A stretch of 64,000 nucleotides of DNA from Eubacterium sp. (GCA_017533915.1 JAFWHX010000015.1:124001-188000); one strand, 5' to 3'; counted from the stretch's first letter, positions 16,081 through 24,669 are shown. Notes: generated by a model not told the origin, from the letters alone. Numbers and translations are program-made.

Positions 16081-17817
16081 ATGGATGTAAAAAATATGAC
16101 AATGGTACCTAAGCTCAAGCCTATATTTGAAGCGAGAAAGCACACGGATTTCCGTGATCTGCTCAACTATGCGGCGTTTGCGTACAAGACCGACGACGCA
16201 TTCAAGATCAAAACAGGCAAAGATGAGCACAAGAACCCTATGTACAGACATGTGACTTTCCTGGATTTCAAAGACGAAGTCAACAGCTTCGGCGCAGGCA
16301 TGCTCAAGCGCGGGCATCTAAACAAAAGAATAGCCATCATCGGCAAAAACTCTTATGAATGGTATATGTCGTACTTCGCAGTTCTATGCGGTCTCGGCGT
16401 CGTGGTACCACTCGACAAGGGACTTCCGTACGAAGAGACTGAGAACTCACTCATCAAGAGCCGCGCCGATGTACTTCTGTTTGATAAGATGCACCTGGAT
16501 CTGGCTGAGGAACTGAAGAAGAACGCCAGGACCAGCGTTACAGAATACTACGCGCTGGAAGAGATCCCAGGCTACACAAGCGTGTATGACATCATCGAAG
16601 AGGGACGCAAAGAACTGGAGTCCGGAAATGAAGAATTCCTGAGCCTTCCGATCGACCCTGATAAGATGCAGATACTGCTCTTCACGTCAGGAACCACGAG
16701 CAAAGCCAAGGCAGTCATGCTATCCGAGCATAATATCCTGTCAAACATCTATATGCTCGACCGCGTAGAGGATGTGAGACACGGCGACGTTAATATGGCG
16801 TTCCTGCCGTATCACCACACATTCGGTTCATCCGGTCAGACGATGATGATCTCACGAGGGGTGACCACCGTGTTCTGCGACGGCCTGAAATACATACAGA
16901 AAAACATCGTGGAATATCATGTCACAGTATTCGTATGCGTGCCTCTCCTCATCGAAGCGATATATAAAAGGATCCAGCAGGGGATCGACAAGCAGGGAAA
17001 GCGCAAGACGTTCGAGCGCGGGCTCAAGATAAGCCGCTTCCTGTTGAAGTTCCATATCGATATCAGGCGCAGACTGTTCAAGGAGGTCCTTGACCAGCTC
17101 GGCGGAAAGCTCCGCTACATCGTCAGCGGCGCATCAGCGCTTGATCCTGAAGTCGAGACCATGTTCGAAGCAATGGGCATCAACGTCGTACAGGGCTACG
17201 GCATGACAGAGGCTTCTCCGGTAATCGCCGGCGAGAATCCGACCCATAGGCGTCCCGGATCGATCGGCCATTCAATGCCTGACCTCGACCTTATCGTCAT
17301 CGATCAAAACGAAGAAGGTATAGGCGAGATGGTCTGCCGCGGACCAAATGTCATGCTCGGATACTACGAGGATCCGGAAGCAACAGCAGAGATACTCGAA
17401 GACGGCTGGCTGCATACAGGCGACCTGGTCTCACTTGATTCAGATGGCTATATATACATCCGCGGGCGCAAGAAGAACGTCATCGTACTTAAGAACGGGA
17501 AGAACGTCTATCCGGAAGAACTTGAAGACCTGATCGATGCGCTCCCATACATCACGGAATCCATGGTATACGGCCAGCAGCGGCATAAAGACGGCGACAG
17601 CAAAGATCTCACGATCTGCGCAAGGATCGTCTACGATCCAGAGGCGGTCGGCGAAGACGCCGCAGATACAGCCGCCCTGAACGCGAAAGTGCAGCATGAT
17701 ATCGACGCTATAAACGAGACTCTTCCGACATATAAGCAGATACACAGATTCGAGCTCACAGACCAGCAGATGGAAAAGACGACGACAGGAAAGATCAAGC
17801 GCTACGCGCAGAAATAA
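16081..17817 (+). CDS. Long-chain acyl-CoA synthetase (AMP-binding)
   Basis: This 578-residue adenylate-forming enzyme activates fatty acids to acyl-AMP and acyl-CoA in the cytoplasm, probably at the membrane. It has the P-loop-like motif LLFTSGTTSKAKAVMLSEHN (about 199-218), the A5 motif QGYGMTEASPV (about 377-387), GDLVSLD, the hinge GRKKNVIVLKNGKNVYPEEL and the catalytic Lys in TTTGKIKRYAQK at the C-terminus. AAGGAG sits before the ATG at 16081. It stands alone between two terminator regions and is divergent from the aro operon. A second synthetase with the same architecture lies at 42772-44661. The coding 3' end is part of a tandem repeat. Confidence 0.9.
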   Translation: MDVKNMTMVPKLKPIFEARKHTDFRDLLNYAAFAYKTDDAFKIKTGKDEHKNPMYRHVTFLDFKDEVNSFGAGMLKRGHLNKRIAIIGKNSYEWYMSYFAVLCGLGVVVPLDKGLPYEETENSLIKSRADVLLFDKMHLDLAEELKKNARTSVTEYYALEEIPGYTSVYDIIEEGRKELESGNEEFLSLPIDPDKMQILLFTSGTTSKAKAVMLSEHNILSNIYMLDRVEDVRHGDVNMAFLPYHHTFGSSGQTMMISRGVTTVFCDGLKYIQKNIVEYHVTVFVCVPLLIEAIYKRIQQGIDKQGKRKTFERGLKISRFLLKFHIDIRRRLFKEVLDQLGGKLRYIVSGASALDPEVETMFEAMGINVVQGYGMTEASPVIAGENPTHRRPGSIGHSMPDLDLIVIDQNEEGIGEMVCRGPNVMLGYYEDPEATAEILEDGWLHTGDLVSLDSDGYIYIRGRKKNVIVLKNGKNVYPEELEDLIDALPYITESMVYGQQRHKDGDSKDLTICARIVYDPEAVGEDAADTAALNAKVQHDIDAINETLPTYKQIHRFELTDQQMEKTTTGKIKRYAQK

Positions 17818-17888
17818 AAATGAAAAGATCAGGCGCTGCGCGCAGAAATAAAAAAAAGATCAAGCGCTGCGCACAGAAATAGAAATGA
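17791..17888 (+). repeat. Three tandem copies of the acyl-CoA synthetase gene end
   Basis: Near-identical units start at 17791, 17825 and 17856 (spacing 34 and 31 bp). The first encodes the last residues KIKRYAQK and the TAA stop at 17815-17817; the other two lie in the 3' untranslated region. Differences are single bases and A-tract length. It looks like slippage or unequal repair that copied the terminal codons plus stop downstream, ahead of the terminator. Confidence 0.9.
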
Positions 17889-17893
17889 CAGGC

Positions 17894-17930
17894 AAAAAGC
17901 CGGAGGCATACAGCATGCCTCCGGCTTTTT
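17894..17930. terminator. Bidirectional intrinsic terminator
   Basis: A perfect 16-bp stem (17894-17909 with 17915-17930), 5-base loop, A-run on the left and T-run on the right. It ends the acyl-CoA synthetase transcript on plus and ylmH on minus. Confidence 0.93.
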
Positions 17931-17947
17931 CATTAGAAACAAGTCTA

Positions 17948-18754
17948 TCAGTCTTTAAGATATGTTATATAGATACGCCCTTTCTTGGATCTGCCGCCTA
18001 TCTCTGACAGGATCGCACGGCCTTTGTGGCGGACTACGATCTCGGTCCCTTCTTTAAGAATAACTGATGGCTTCAGGGCTTCTACGTGGTCTACGAAGAC
18101 GAGACCGGATTTTATCGCTGTCAGTGCTTTGGACCTTGAAAGGCCGAAGGCTGATGATACTATGTTGTCAAGTCTTGGTGAAGCGACCGTATCTTTGTAT
18201 TCTTTAAATTCACGTTCCGGAAGGATAAGGTCTGATATAGGAACGCGCTGTACCTCAAGCCTGCTCTGTCCTGCCTGGCTGAGTTCCTTCATGATATAAT
18301 CTGCGATCTCACACGGAACGATGATATCTGCGCCGTCAGCTCTTACCAGGATATCCCCTACTGACTCCCGCTGAAGTCCAAGACCCATGAGCGCCCCAAG
18401 ATAATCGCTGTGCGACAGCGGTCTTCCTGATCTTGACGCAAGCGATCTGTCGCTGTGTGTCACCCTGATAACACACATCAGGTCCGATATCACCTCGTCT
18501 ATCCCCTCTGTGCTTCCTCCAGACTGCTGCGGCATCATAACATAATCCGGAAGACAGATCATCATTATACGCTCCGCATCGTCATAGCCGCCGTAATATA
18601 TGATCCTGGCAATAGCATCGCCGGAGCCGTACGCCGTACGCACGACCGACTGCTGATGCGGATCGAGAAACCCTGTACCGGTCGGAACGCTGCGGTCCAT
18701 ACACTGATTTATCTTATCTTTTGCATATGCAAGTAGTAATTCATCGTCGTTCAT
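17948..18754 (-). CDS. ylmH: S4-domain RNA-binding protein YlmH-like
   Basis: This 268-residue protein has an N-terminal YlmH-type domain (about 1-170) and a C-terminal S4 domain (about 185-255: RLDNIVSSAFGLSRSKALTAIKSGLVFVD). Family members are linked to division-gene clusters, and YlmH rescues peptidyl-tRNA from ribosomes split during quality control. Here it is away from yggS/sepF and stands alone. AGGAGG precedes the ATG, and a TATAAT lies only about 20 bp upstream, so the leader must be very short. Confidence 0.88.
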   Translation of the reverse strand: MNDDELLLAYAKDKINQCMDRSVPTGTGFLDPHQQSVVRTAYGSGDAIARIIYYGGYDDAERIMMICLPDYVMMPQQSGGSTEGIDEVISDLMCVIRVTHSDRSLASRSGRPLSHSDYLGALMGLGLQRESVGDILVRADGADIIVPCEIADYIMKELSQAGQSRLEVQRVPISDLILPEREFKEYKDTVASPRLDNIVSSAFGLSRSKALTAIKSGLVFVDHVEALKPSVILKEGTEIVVRHKGRAILSEIGGRSKKGRIYITYLKD

Positions 18755-18898
18755 TATATTTCCTCCTCAGTCATTATATCATGCACTTCCATTTCACGCC
18801 AATGACCGTTCACGAACAAAGCATCATCATTTGTTCCATTCACGTCCGGTCCTGATCTTACATGCTGCCTGCTTTTTGAATTTATAGTCTGTTTTTTC

Positions 18899-18927
18899 TT
18901 GTTTTTTACAGCGGGATATGATATATT
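18899..18927 (+). promoter_or_regulatory. Promoter of the riboswitch-controlled ATPase transcript
   Basis: TTGTTT (18899-18904) and TATATT (18922-18927) are 17 bp apart, giving a start near 18934, just at the 5' edge of the folded leader. Confidence 0.6.
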
Positions 18928-18935
18928 CAAGGCAG

Positions 18936-19066
18936 TTTGAAAGAGAGTAATCGGCAGGTACCGGAAAGGTTTTGACCGGCGCCTGCGGTAAATCGCGTCA
19001 GGACGGTCAGCGTGCGGCAGGATAGCCGGTGCGGCCCGCGTTTACATTAAACGATGAGACTTTTAA
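18936..19066 (+). ncRNA. yybP-ykoY (manganese) riboswitch aptamer
   Basis: The roughly 130-base leader of the P-type ATPase has the pattern of the Mn2+-sensing yybP-ykoY family. A P1 stem pairs TTGAAAG (18937-18943) with CTTTTAA (19060-19066). The 5' loop segment AGAGAGTAA follows, with a GCGTCA segment at 18994-18999 and a CCGG-containing loop near 19025. The conserved-looking GATGAGACTTTT forms the 3' edge. The P1 3' strand is also the 5' arm of a terminator (19058-19098), so ligand binding should favour read-through. Cation-exporting P-type ATPases are a classic target. The assignment is from pattern memory, not a covariance search. Confidence 0.7.
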
Positions 19067-19098
19067 GCACGTTATGTGGTGCTCGGAAGTCTTTTTTT
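19058..19098 (+). terminator. Riboswitch expression-platform terminator
   Basis: GACTTTTAAGCAC (19058-19070) pairs with GTGCTCGGAAGTC (19079-19091) with one mismatch, followed by seven T. It shares bases with the aptamer P1 stem, so the two structures exclude each other. Confidence 0.85.
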
Positions 19099-19172
19099 GT
19101 AGGATGTGCCGGGCTCAGGCGCCGGAGCGGCAGCCAGTACACATGAATCGTAACTAAGGCGGAGGGAATAAC

Positions 19173-21872
19173 ATGGCAGAACAGAATACATCAAGATCAG
19201 CCGGCACAAAGAAAAGCGAAAAACATTACTATGGCAAAACAGTAAATGAGACGCTGGAAGAGTTCCGCTCATCCAGGTCAGGTCTGATCGGCGAGCAGGC
19301 AGTACAGGAAAACCGCGAGGAATTCGGAGAGAACAAGCTGTACGAGAAGAAAAAAGAGAGCATTTTCCAGATCTTCCTGAACCAGTTCAAGGATCTTCTC
19401 GTTATAATCCTTATCATTTCTGCGATCATTTCGATGGCAACAGGGAACACCGACAGTGCCGTCGTCATCTTTGCAGTCCTGATCATGAACGCCGTGCTCG
19501 GAACAGTACAGTACGTGAAAGCGCAGAAGTCGCTCGACAGTCTGAAGAAGCTGTCTTCGCCGGAGGCAAAAGTCATCCGGAGCTCTGAGCAACAGGTGAT
19601 AGATGCAAGAGATCTGGTATGCGGCGACATCATCGTTCTCGATGCCGGCGACATAGTTCCTGGAGATGCACGTATCACAGAATCCCATACTCTCAAGCTG
19701 AATGAGAGCTCACTTACCGGAGAATCCGAGAGTGCCGAGAAGTCGGCGGATACTCTGCCGGCAAACGAAGGAATAGCGCTCGGCGACCAGAAAGACATGG
19801 TATTCTCAGGCTCGCTCGTCACATACGGACGCGCTCGCGCAGTAGTTACAGGAGTCGGCCGCCATACAGAGCTCGGGCGCATCGCAGGCCTTATGAACGA
19901 GGCAGAAGACCGCAAGACCCCTCTTCAGGTCACTATGGACAACTTCAGTAAAAAGCTTTCGATCGCAGTTATCGCAGTCAGCGTCATCGTATTCGGCCTT
20001 TCAATGTACCGCGGAATGACAGTACCAGACGCACTGCTCTTTGCTGTAGCCCTTGCGGTCGCGGCGATCCCTGAGGCGCTATCATCTATCATAACGATCT
20101 CACTTGCTATCGGAACATCGCGGATGGCCGACCAGAACGCGATCATCAAAGACCTCTCAGCTGTAGAAGGCCTCGGATGTGTCTCTGTCATCTGCTCAGA
20201 TAAAACAGGCACACTTACACAGAACAGAATGACGATCGAACATGTCAGCATTTTTGGCGGCGGATCGTACGACGTCAAAGCGAAGGCTGCAGATGACAGT
20301 TCTGCTGCACCTACAGCGATCTCAGAAGACCCTGCCGCTACAGAACGCGCGGATATGCTTGAGCTTGCATCTATCCTCTGCAACGATACGGCAATAGTTG
20401 ACGGCGAAACAGTCGGCGACCCGACTGAAACAGCGTTCATAGATTTCTATATGAAGAATCATGACGATTACTTCAGTGTCATGGACGAGCACCCTCGTCT
20501 CTCTGAAGTTCCGTTCGATTCTGACAGGAAGCTCATGAGCACGCTCCATAAAGTCAACGACGAGCTCGTAATGTTCACAAAAGGCGCGATCGACGTGATC
20601 CTTTCCCGCGCGGCCAACCTGACAGAAGAAGATAAAGAAAAGATCCAGAAAGAGAACTTTGATCTTTCCAATTCCGGCCTTCGTGTACTCGGTTTCGCAA
20701 GAAAGAAAATCAGCGGCGCGGATGACAAAAAGATCAGTTTTGATGATGAGTACGACCTGGAATACATAGGGCTCATGGCTGAGATGGACCCTCCGAGAAC
20801 TGAATCAGCTCAGGCTGTTGCAGACTGCCGCGCAGCCGGCATCAGACCTGTCATGATCACCGGTGACCACAAGATCACAGCATCGACGATCGCAAGAAGG
20901 ATCGGCATCATGAAAGACGACGACCTTGCGTTCACAGGTCCGGAGATCGACGAAATGACTGACGACGAGCTCGACGAAAAGCTGAAGAAGATAAGCGTTT
21001 ATGCCAGAGTCTCCCCTGACAACAAGATCCGCATCGTCAAGGCATGGCAGCGCAACAACGACATCGTAGCAATGACGGGAGACGGCGTGAACGACGGGCC
21101 GGCGCTGAAGAACTCCGACGTCGGCGTCGCAATGGGAATAACCGGAACAGAAGTCGCGAAAGACTCAGCTTCTATGATACTTACCGACGACAATTTCGCC
21201 ACGATCATCAAAGCAGTGCTGAACGGCCGCAACATCTACGCGAACATCAAGAACGCGATCATTTACCTGCTTTCCGGTAACTTTGCCGGGATCATCGCAG
21301 TTCTGTTCTGTTCACTCGTCGGCCTTCCGATGCCGTTCACAGCTGTACAGCTCCTCTTCATCAACCTGATCACAGACAGTCTGCCTGCGCTCGCGATCAG
21401 CATGGAGCCGTCTAACCCTGATCTCATAAATGAGAAGCCGCGTTCTCGCTCAGAGTCAGTCCTCGACAAGCCGGCTGTTACGACCATCGGTCTGACAGGA
21501 CTTCTGATCTCGATCGTGACGCTCATCGCATTCTACATCGGGCTCGGAACATTCCCGCAGATCCCTGTCGCTTTACCTGGCGCGGTCACAGCGTCTACTA
21601 TGGCGTTCGCGACACTCTGTCTGGCAAGGCTGTGGCACGGTTTTAACTGCAGAGGCCGCGAGAGTATCTTCAAGCTCGGCCTCTTCAAAAACATATATAC
21701 TATCGGCGCGTTTATAGTCGGTGCCCTGCTCCTGACCGCCATCATCACACTGCCGTTCTTCACGAAAGCATTTGGCGTACAAAGCATCGAGCCTCAGCTC
21801 ATCGCTATCGTCTGGATCCTCGCATTCATACCGACAGTGATAATCCAGATATTCAAAGCAGTGCGTAAATAG
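19173..21872 (+). CDS. P-type (P2) cation-exporting ATPase, Ca2+/Mn2+ type
   Basis: This 899-residue membrane pump has an N-terminal actuator part, TGES at 182-185, the membrane motif PEALSS (300-305), the phosphorylated Asp343 in CSDKTGTLTQ, the hinge MTGDGVNDGPALK and about ten transmembrane helices. There are no N-terminal heavy-metal domains, which argues against copper or zinc pumps. The PEALS variant (instead of PEGLP) is shared with Gram-positive pumps reported to export Mn2+/Ca2+ under the same riboswitch class. The riboswitch upstream suggests induction by excess Mn2+. GGCGGAGGG precedes the start. The final codons VRK-stop are inside a four-copy repeat. Confidence 0.9.
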   Translation: MAEQNTSRSAGTKKSEKHYYGKTVNETLEEFRSSRSGLIGEQAVQENREEFGENKLYEKKKESIFQIFLNQFKDLLVIILIISAIISMATGNTDSAVVIFAVLIMNAVLGTVQYVKAQKSLDSLKKLSSPEAKVIRSSEQQVIDARDLVCGDIIVLDAGDIVPGDARITESHTLKLNESSLTGESESAEKSADTLPANEGIALGDQKDMVFSGSLVTYGRARAVVTGVGRHTELGRIAGLMNEAEDRKTPLQVTMDNFSKKLSIAVIAVSVIVFGLSMYRGMTVPDALLFAVALAVAAIPEALSSIITISLAIGTSRMADQNAIIKDLSAVEGLGCVSVICSDKTGTLTQNRMTIEHVSIFGGGSYDVKAKAADDSSAAPTAISEDPAATERADMLELASILCNDTAIVDGETVGDPTETAFIDFYMKNHDDYFSVMDEHPRLSEVPFDSDRKLMSTLHKVNDELVMFTKGAIDVILSRAANLTEEDKEKIQKENFDLSNSGLRVLGFARKKISGADDKKISFDDEYDLEYIGLMAEMDPPRTESAQAVADCRAAGIRPVMITGDHKITASTIARRIGIMKDDDLAFTGPEIDEMTDDELDEKLKKISVYARVSPDNKIRIVKAWQRNNDIVAMTGDGVNDGPALKNSDVGVAMGITGTEVAKDSASMILTDDNFATIIKAVLNGRNIYANIKNAIIYLLSGNFAGIIAVLFCSLVGLPMPFTAVQLLFINLITDSLPALAISMEPSNPDLINEKPRSRSESVLDKPAVTTIGLTGLLISIVTLIAFYIGLGTFPQIPVALPGAVTASTMAFATLCLARLWHGFNCRGRESIFKLGLFKNIYTIGAFIVGALLLTAIITLPFFTKAFGVQSIEPQLIAIVWILAFIPTVIIQIFKAVRK

Positions 21873-21997
21873 TACTCGCCCAGATCCTACAGGTACTGCA
21901 CAAATAGCTCTCGCCCAGAGCCTACAGGCAGTGCGCAAATAGACCTCGCCCAGAGCCTACAGGCAGTGCGCAAATAGTTCTCACCCAGAGCCTACAG
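21858..21997 (+). repeat. Four exact-length 35-bp tandem repeats spanning the ATPase stop codon
   Basis: Units begin at 21858, 21893, 21928 and 21963. The first includes the last codons and TAG stop of the ATPase; three follow in the 3' untranslated region. Units 3 and 4 differ at only a few bases. A decayed 10-bp repeat (TACAGATC) continues to about 22018, then the terminator. Because 35 is not a multiple of three, the downstream copies do not continue the reading frame. Confidence 0.93.
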
Positions 21998-22021
21998 ATC
22001 CTACAGATCGTACAGATCATA

Positions 22022-22056
22022 AAAAACCTGACTGTCAGCGGAACAGCCAGGTTTTT
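22022..22056 (+). terminator. Terminator of the ATPase transcript
   Basis: AAAAACCTG (22022-22030) pairs with CAGGTTTTT (22048-22056), with an extra inner ACTGT/ACAG-type pairing and a T-run at the 3' side. Confidence 0.85.
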
Positions 22057-22133
22057 CTATTTACTGTTCAATGCCTCTGCAATGTTGACAGGAAATGATA
22101 ATGACGATCTTGAGAATTACTGAAAACCAAACA

Positions 22134-22162
22134 TTGACATCGCCTTTTTCAGTACTTATAAT
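22134..22162 (+). promoter_or_regulatory. Consensus sigma-A promoter ahead of a small repeat-bearing ORF
   Basis: TTGACA (22134-22139), 17-bp spacer, TATAAT (22157-22162): a perfect match, predicting a transcript from about 22169. It is flanked by TACTGAAAA motifs in both orientations (22116-22127 and near 22149). Confidence 0.8.
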
Positions 22163-22197
22163 CTAAAAATATAGCAGCGATCTAAACTTCAACCAAA

Positions 22198-22449
22198 TTG
22201 CATAACCGAAACACATTGCTAATAATTATGCATAAATCGCTGTATGCCTGTTATTACAAGGTCTTCCGGCTGCGCTGCTTTGGCTTTACCGCTGATGCAT
22301 ACAAATTCACATCGAGCAAAAACTCTACTGCTATCCGATTATACTATTGTGTTTTGTTCCGATTAGACAAAATCAACTCGAAAAAGCCACACAAATATTG
22401 TGTTTTGTTCCGATTAGACAAAATCGACTCGAAGAAGCTGCATCAATGA
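22198..22449 (+). CDS. Small ORF with two 17-residue tandem repeats (doubtful protein)
   Basis: An 83-codon frame reads from a TTG at 22198 to TGA at 22447. Its last part is two 51-bp repeats (22345-22395 and 22396-22446), in frame, each encoding YCVLFRLDKI-(N/D)-SKK plus four further residues. No ribosome site precedes the TTG, and an internal ATG near 22228 is no better. A perfect promoter lies just upstream, so the region is probably transcribed. It may be a small RNA or a decayed gene rather than a protein. Inverted copies of TTACTGAAAA bracket the 3' side (22459-22468 and 22487-22496). I recognise no family. Confidence 0.35.
   Translation: MHNRNTLLIIMHKSLYACYYKVFRLRCFGFTADAYKFTSSKNSTAIRLYYCVLFRLDKINSKKPHKYCVLFRLDKIDSKKLHQ
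22345..22446 (+). repeat. 51-bp tandem duplication
   Basis: Two units of exactly 51 bp, the first 30 bases identical and the rest differing at about seven positions. The repeat ends directly at a stop codon (22447-22449), the same gene-end position as the repeats at 17791 and 21858. Confidence 0.9.
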
Positions 22450-22553
22450 GGTTTTGATTACTGAAAACTACGACCCAAACCCTCGATTTTCAGTAACTCT
22501 CACAAAATGCAATTCGCTGCCGGAGAACCATTCAATGAAAGGATCACAAAAAC

Positions 22554-23411
22554 ATGAATAACATGAATAATATGAATAACCTGAAGAGAGCCGGAAAACG
22601 TATAGAAGATGAGATAAGAAAATATAAAGCTTTGCATTATCGGTTTACGCGCCGTCTCAGCCAGATTGCGGTTCAGCCGGTTTACGAGACTCTGAGTTCC
22701 AAAGAAAAAGGAGGGAATAAGTATTACTCCGAGATCTGGTATGAAGGTGATGTGAGGAGATCCAGGTATCTGGGCGGCGAGAATAATCCCGAGGTCAAGA
22801 CTATCAAAGAGAAGCATTTCCTGAGCAAGGCTGTGAAAATGCTGGACAGGCGCATCGCGGGTCTGGAAAAATGTTCTGACGAGCTGGAGACGTTTGACTG
22901 CGGCGACGTGAACGATGCGCTTCCTAAGACATACAGACTGACGGAAGAACACCTTAAAAAAGTCGCAGGTATGACCGAGGAAGAAAAATGGTATGCTGAA
23001 GCACTTAAGGAGAAAGCTGAGATGGATGCGAAGTTTGGCATCAGCTATGAGACTGAGCTTTCACATAAAGCCAAAGACGGCACCAGAACTCGCTCCAAGT
23101 CGGAGGTCTCGATCGCAAATGAGTTTTTTGAGCGCGGGAAGCCTTATATCTATGAAATGCCAACACATATCGGCCCGTTCATTTTGCACCCTGACTTCAC
23201 ATTCTACTCGAACCGCTACAATAAAGTGATCATGTGGGAGCATGCCGGCCTGCTCGGCGACCCTGACTACATGCAGAGCTTTTCTGAGCGAACAGACCGG
23301 TACATCCGGGCAGGCATAACGCCGTGCGTCGACGTGATCTTCTCTTTCGATACGATGCTTGGCGACATCGACGCCGGCATGATCAAAACCTTATTGGATG
23401 AGTATGAATAA
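22554..23411 (+). CDS. PD-(D/E)XK nuclease-like protein of unknown role
   Basis: The product has 285 residues. Its N-terminus MNNMNNMNN comes from 9-bp repeats, followed by a charged helical half (about 10-170) containing SEIWYEGDVRRSRYLGG. The C-terminal half carries RSKSEVSIANEFFERGKPY (about 180-198), HPDFTFYSNRY and VIMWEHAGLLGDPDYM. The order Glu, Pro-Asp, then Trp-Glu-His fits the PD-(D/E)XK fold in the variant seen in UvrD-associated and stand-alone clostridial proteins, where the last lysine is replaced. It is not next to a restriction or helicase gene. It could be a solitary defence or repair nuclease. The family is common in Clostridia, but I know of no experimental function. Confidence 0.7.
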   Translation: MNNMNNMNNLKRAGKRIEDEIRKYKALHYRFTRRLSQIAVQPVYETLSSKEKGGNKYYSEIWYEGDVRRSRYLGGENNPEVKTIKEKHFLSKAVKMLDRRIAGLEKCSDELETFDCGDVNDALPKTYRLTEEHLKKVAGMTEEEKWYAEALKEKAEMDAKFGISYETELSHKAKDGTRTRSKSEVSIANEFFERGKPYIYEMPTHIGPFILHPDFTFYSNRYNKVIMWEHAGLLGDPDYMQSFSERTDRYIRAGITPCVDVIFSFDTMLGDIDAGMIKTLLDEYE

Positions 23412-23421
23412 ATTGGATCTA

Positions 23422-24648
23422 CTAGTATTCATCCCCCAGATCCAGGAATGCCTGGCGTGAACGCTCGATCATATCGCGTGCGACACAGTATGACAGCCTT
23501 ACGTTGCCAGGTCCAGCAAAAGCGCTGCCCGGGACCATAAGGATGTGATGTTTTTTAGCGAGCTCTACCAGCTTATTATCGTCTCCGCCCGGTGCTTTTA
23601 CCCAGAGGTAGAACGCTCCCTGCGGCTTTACTGCTTCAAATCCTGCGGCTGTCACGATGTCGTACAGTATCTCGCCGTTCTTTCTGTAGAATTCCACATC
23701 TGATTTCTCGTCGAGACATCTTGCGATGACCAGCTGCATGAGTGACGGAGCGTTTACTACTCCTGTAACCAGGTTCGCGGTAGTTACTGCCCCGATCAGC
23801 TCGTCAGCGCCATCGCACGTGTCAGGTATGATAATGTTCCCGATCCTCTCTCCCGGAAGAGACAGAGACTTACTGTAGGAATACGCTACTATAGCGTCAT
23901 CGTAGTAATCAGGCATCCATGGGAGATGACGTATCTCTTCGTTATCCGCACCGGATCCGGAAACGTATTTGCTCTCGTCAAAAACTATATCTCTGTATGG
24001 TTCATCTGAGATCAGATAGATCGGATGGCCGACTTCCTCTTCCTTTTTGCGCAGGACATCAGCAAGCTCTTTTATCACTGATTCAGGATAGATGACGCCT
24101 GTCGGATTGTTCGGTGTGTTTACGATAACTGCCTTTGTCCTCGGTGTGACCGCAGCAGCGACACTGTCCATGTCAGGCAGAAACGATCCATCTGCCCTTG
24201 GCGCGGCTTCGACTATCTTTCCATAATAGTTTTCGATATATCCCTTATACTCAGCAAAATACGGACATGGCACCACGACTTCGTCATCTATGTCGAGCAT
24301 GCTCTTCATCAGAAGATTGAGCGCCGACCCTGCGCCTGCCGTCATGATGATGTTTTTCTCTGAATAGAGCGTGCCGTATATCTTGTTCAGATGCTTCGCT
24401 ACTTCAACTCTTACTTCCGGAAAACCTGCATTCGGCATATAGCTGTGGATCTTTCCAGGCGGCAGTGTGTCAACGATCTTCTTGATCGATTCCTGGATCT
24501 TGTCCGGCGCCGGAACGTTCGGATTGCCAAGGCTGAAATCATATACATTCTCTGCGCCGAATTCCGCTTTCATCTGGATGCCGGCTTCGAACATTCTGCG
24601 GATCACGCCTTCAGCTCCGACGTGGCTTTTCATTTTATTGGATATCAT
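23422..24648 (-). CDS. Pyridoxal-phosphate aminotransferase (aspartate/aromatic class I)
   Basis: This 408-residue fold-type I aminotransferase has NAGFPEVRVEVAKHLN, the NNPTGVIYP substrate/PLP region (about 175-190), SDEPYRDIVFD, and the PLP lysine in AYSYSKSLSLPGERIG (about 255-270). It belongs to the AspB-like group of clostridial aminotransferases acting on aspartate, alanine or aromatic amino acids. The exact substrate cannot be told. GGAGG precedes the ATG. It follows fprA on the same strand with a stem-loop between them. Confidence 0.88.
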   Translation of the reverse strand: MISNKMKSHVGAEGVIRRMFEAGIQMKAEFGAENVYDFSLGNPNVPAPDKIQESIKKIVDTLPPGKIHSYMPNAGFPEVRVEVAKHLNKIYGTLYSEKNIIMTAGAGSALNLLMKSMLDIDDEVVVPCPYFAEYKGYIENYYGKIVEAAPRADGSFLPDMDSVAAAVTPRTKAVIVNTPNNPTGVIYPESVIKELADVLRKKEEEVGHPIYLISDEPYRDIVFDESKYVSGSGADNEEIRHLPWMPDYYDDAIVAYSYSKSLSLPGERIGNIIIPDTCDGADELIGAVTTANLVTGVVNAPSLMQLVIARCLDEKSDVEFYRKNGEILYDIVTAAGFEAVKPQGAFYLWVKAPGGDDNKLVELAKKHHILMVPGSAFAGPGNVRLSYCVARDMIERSRQAFLDLGDEY

Positions 24649-24669
24649 ACTGTTTCCTCCATATTATAT

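Noticed and set aside
17791-22446. Tandem repeats as a CRISPR array
   Set aside because: The repeats are contiguous without unique spacers and overlap gene ends.
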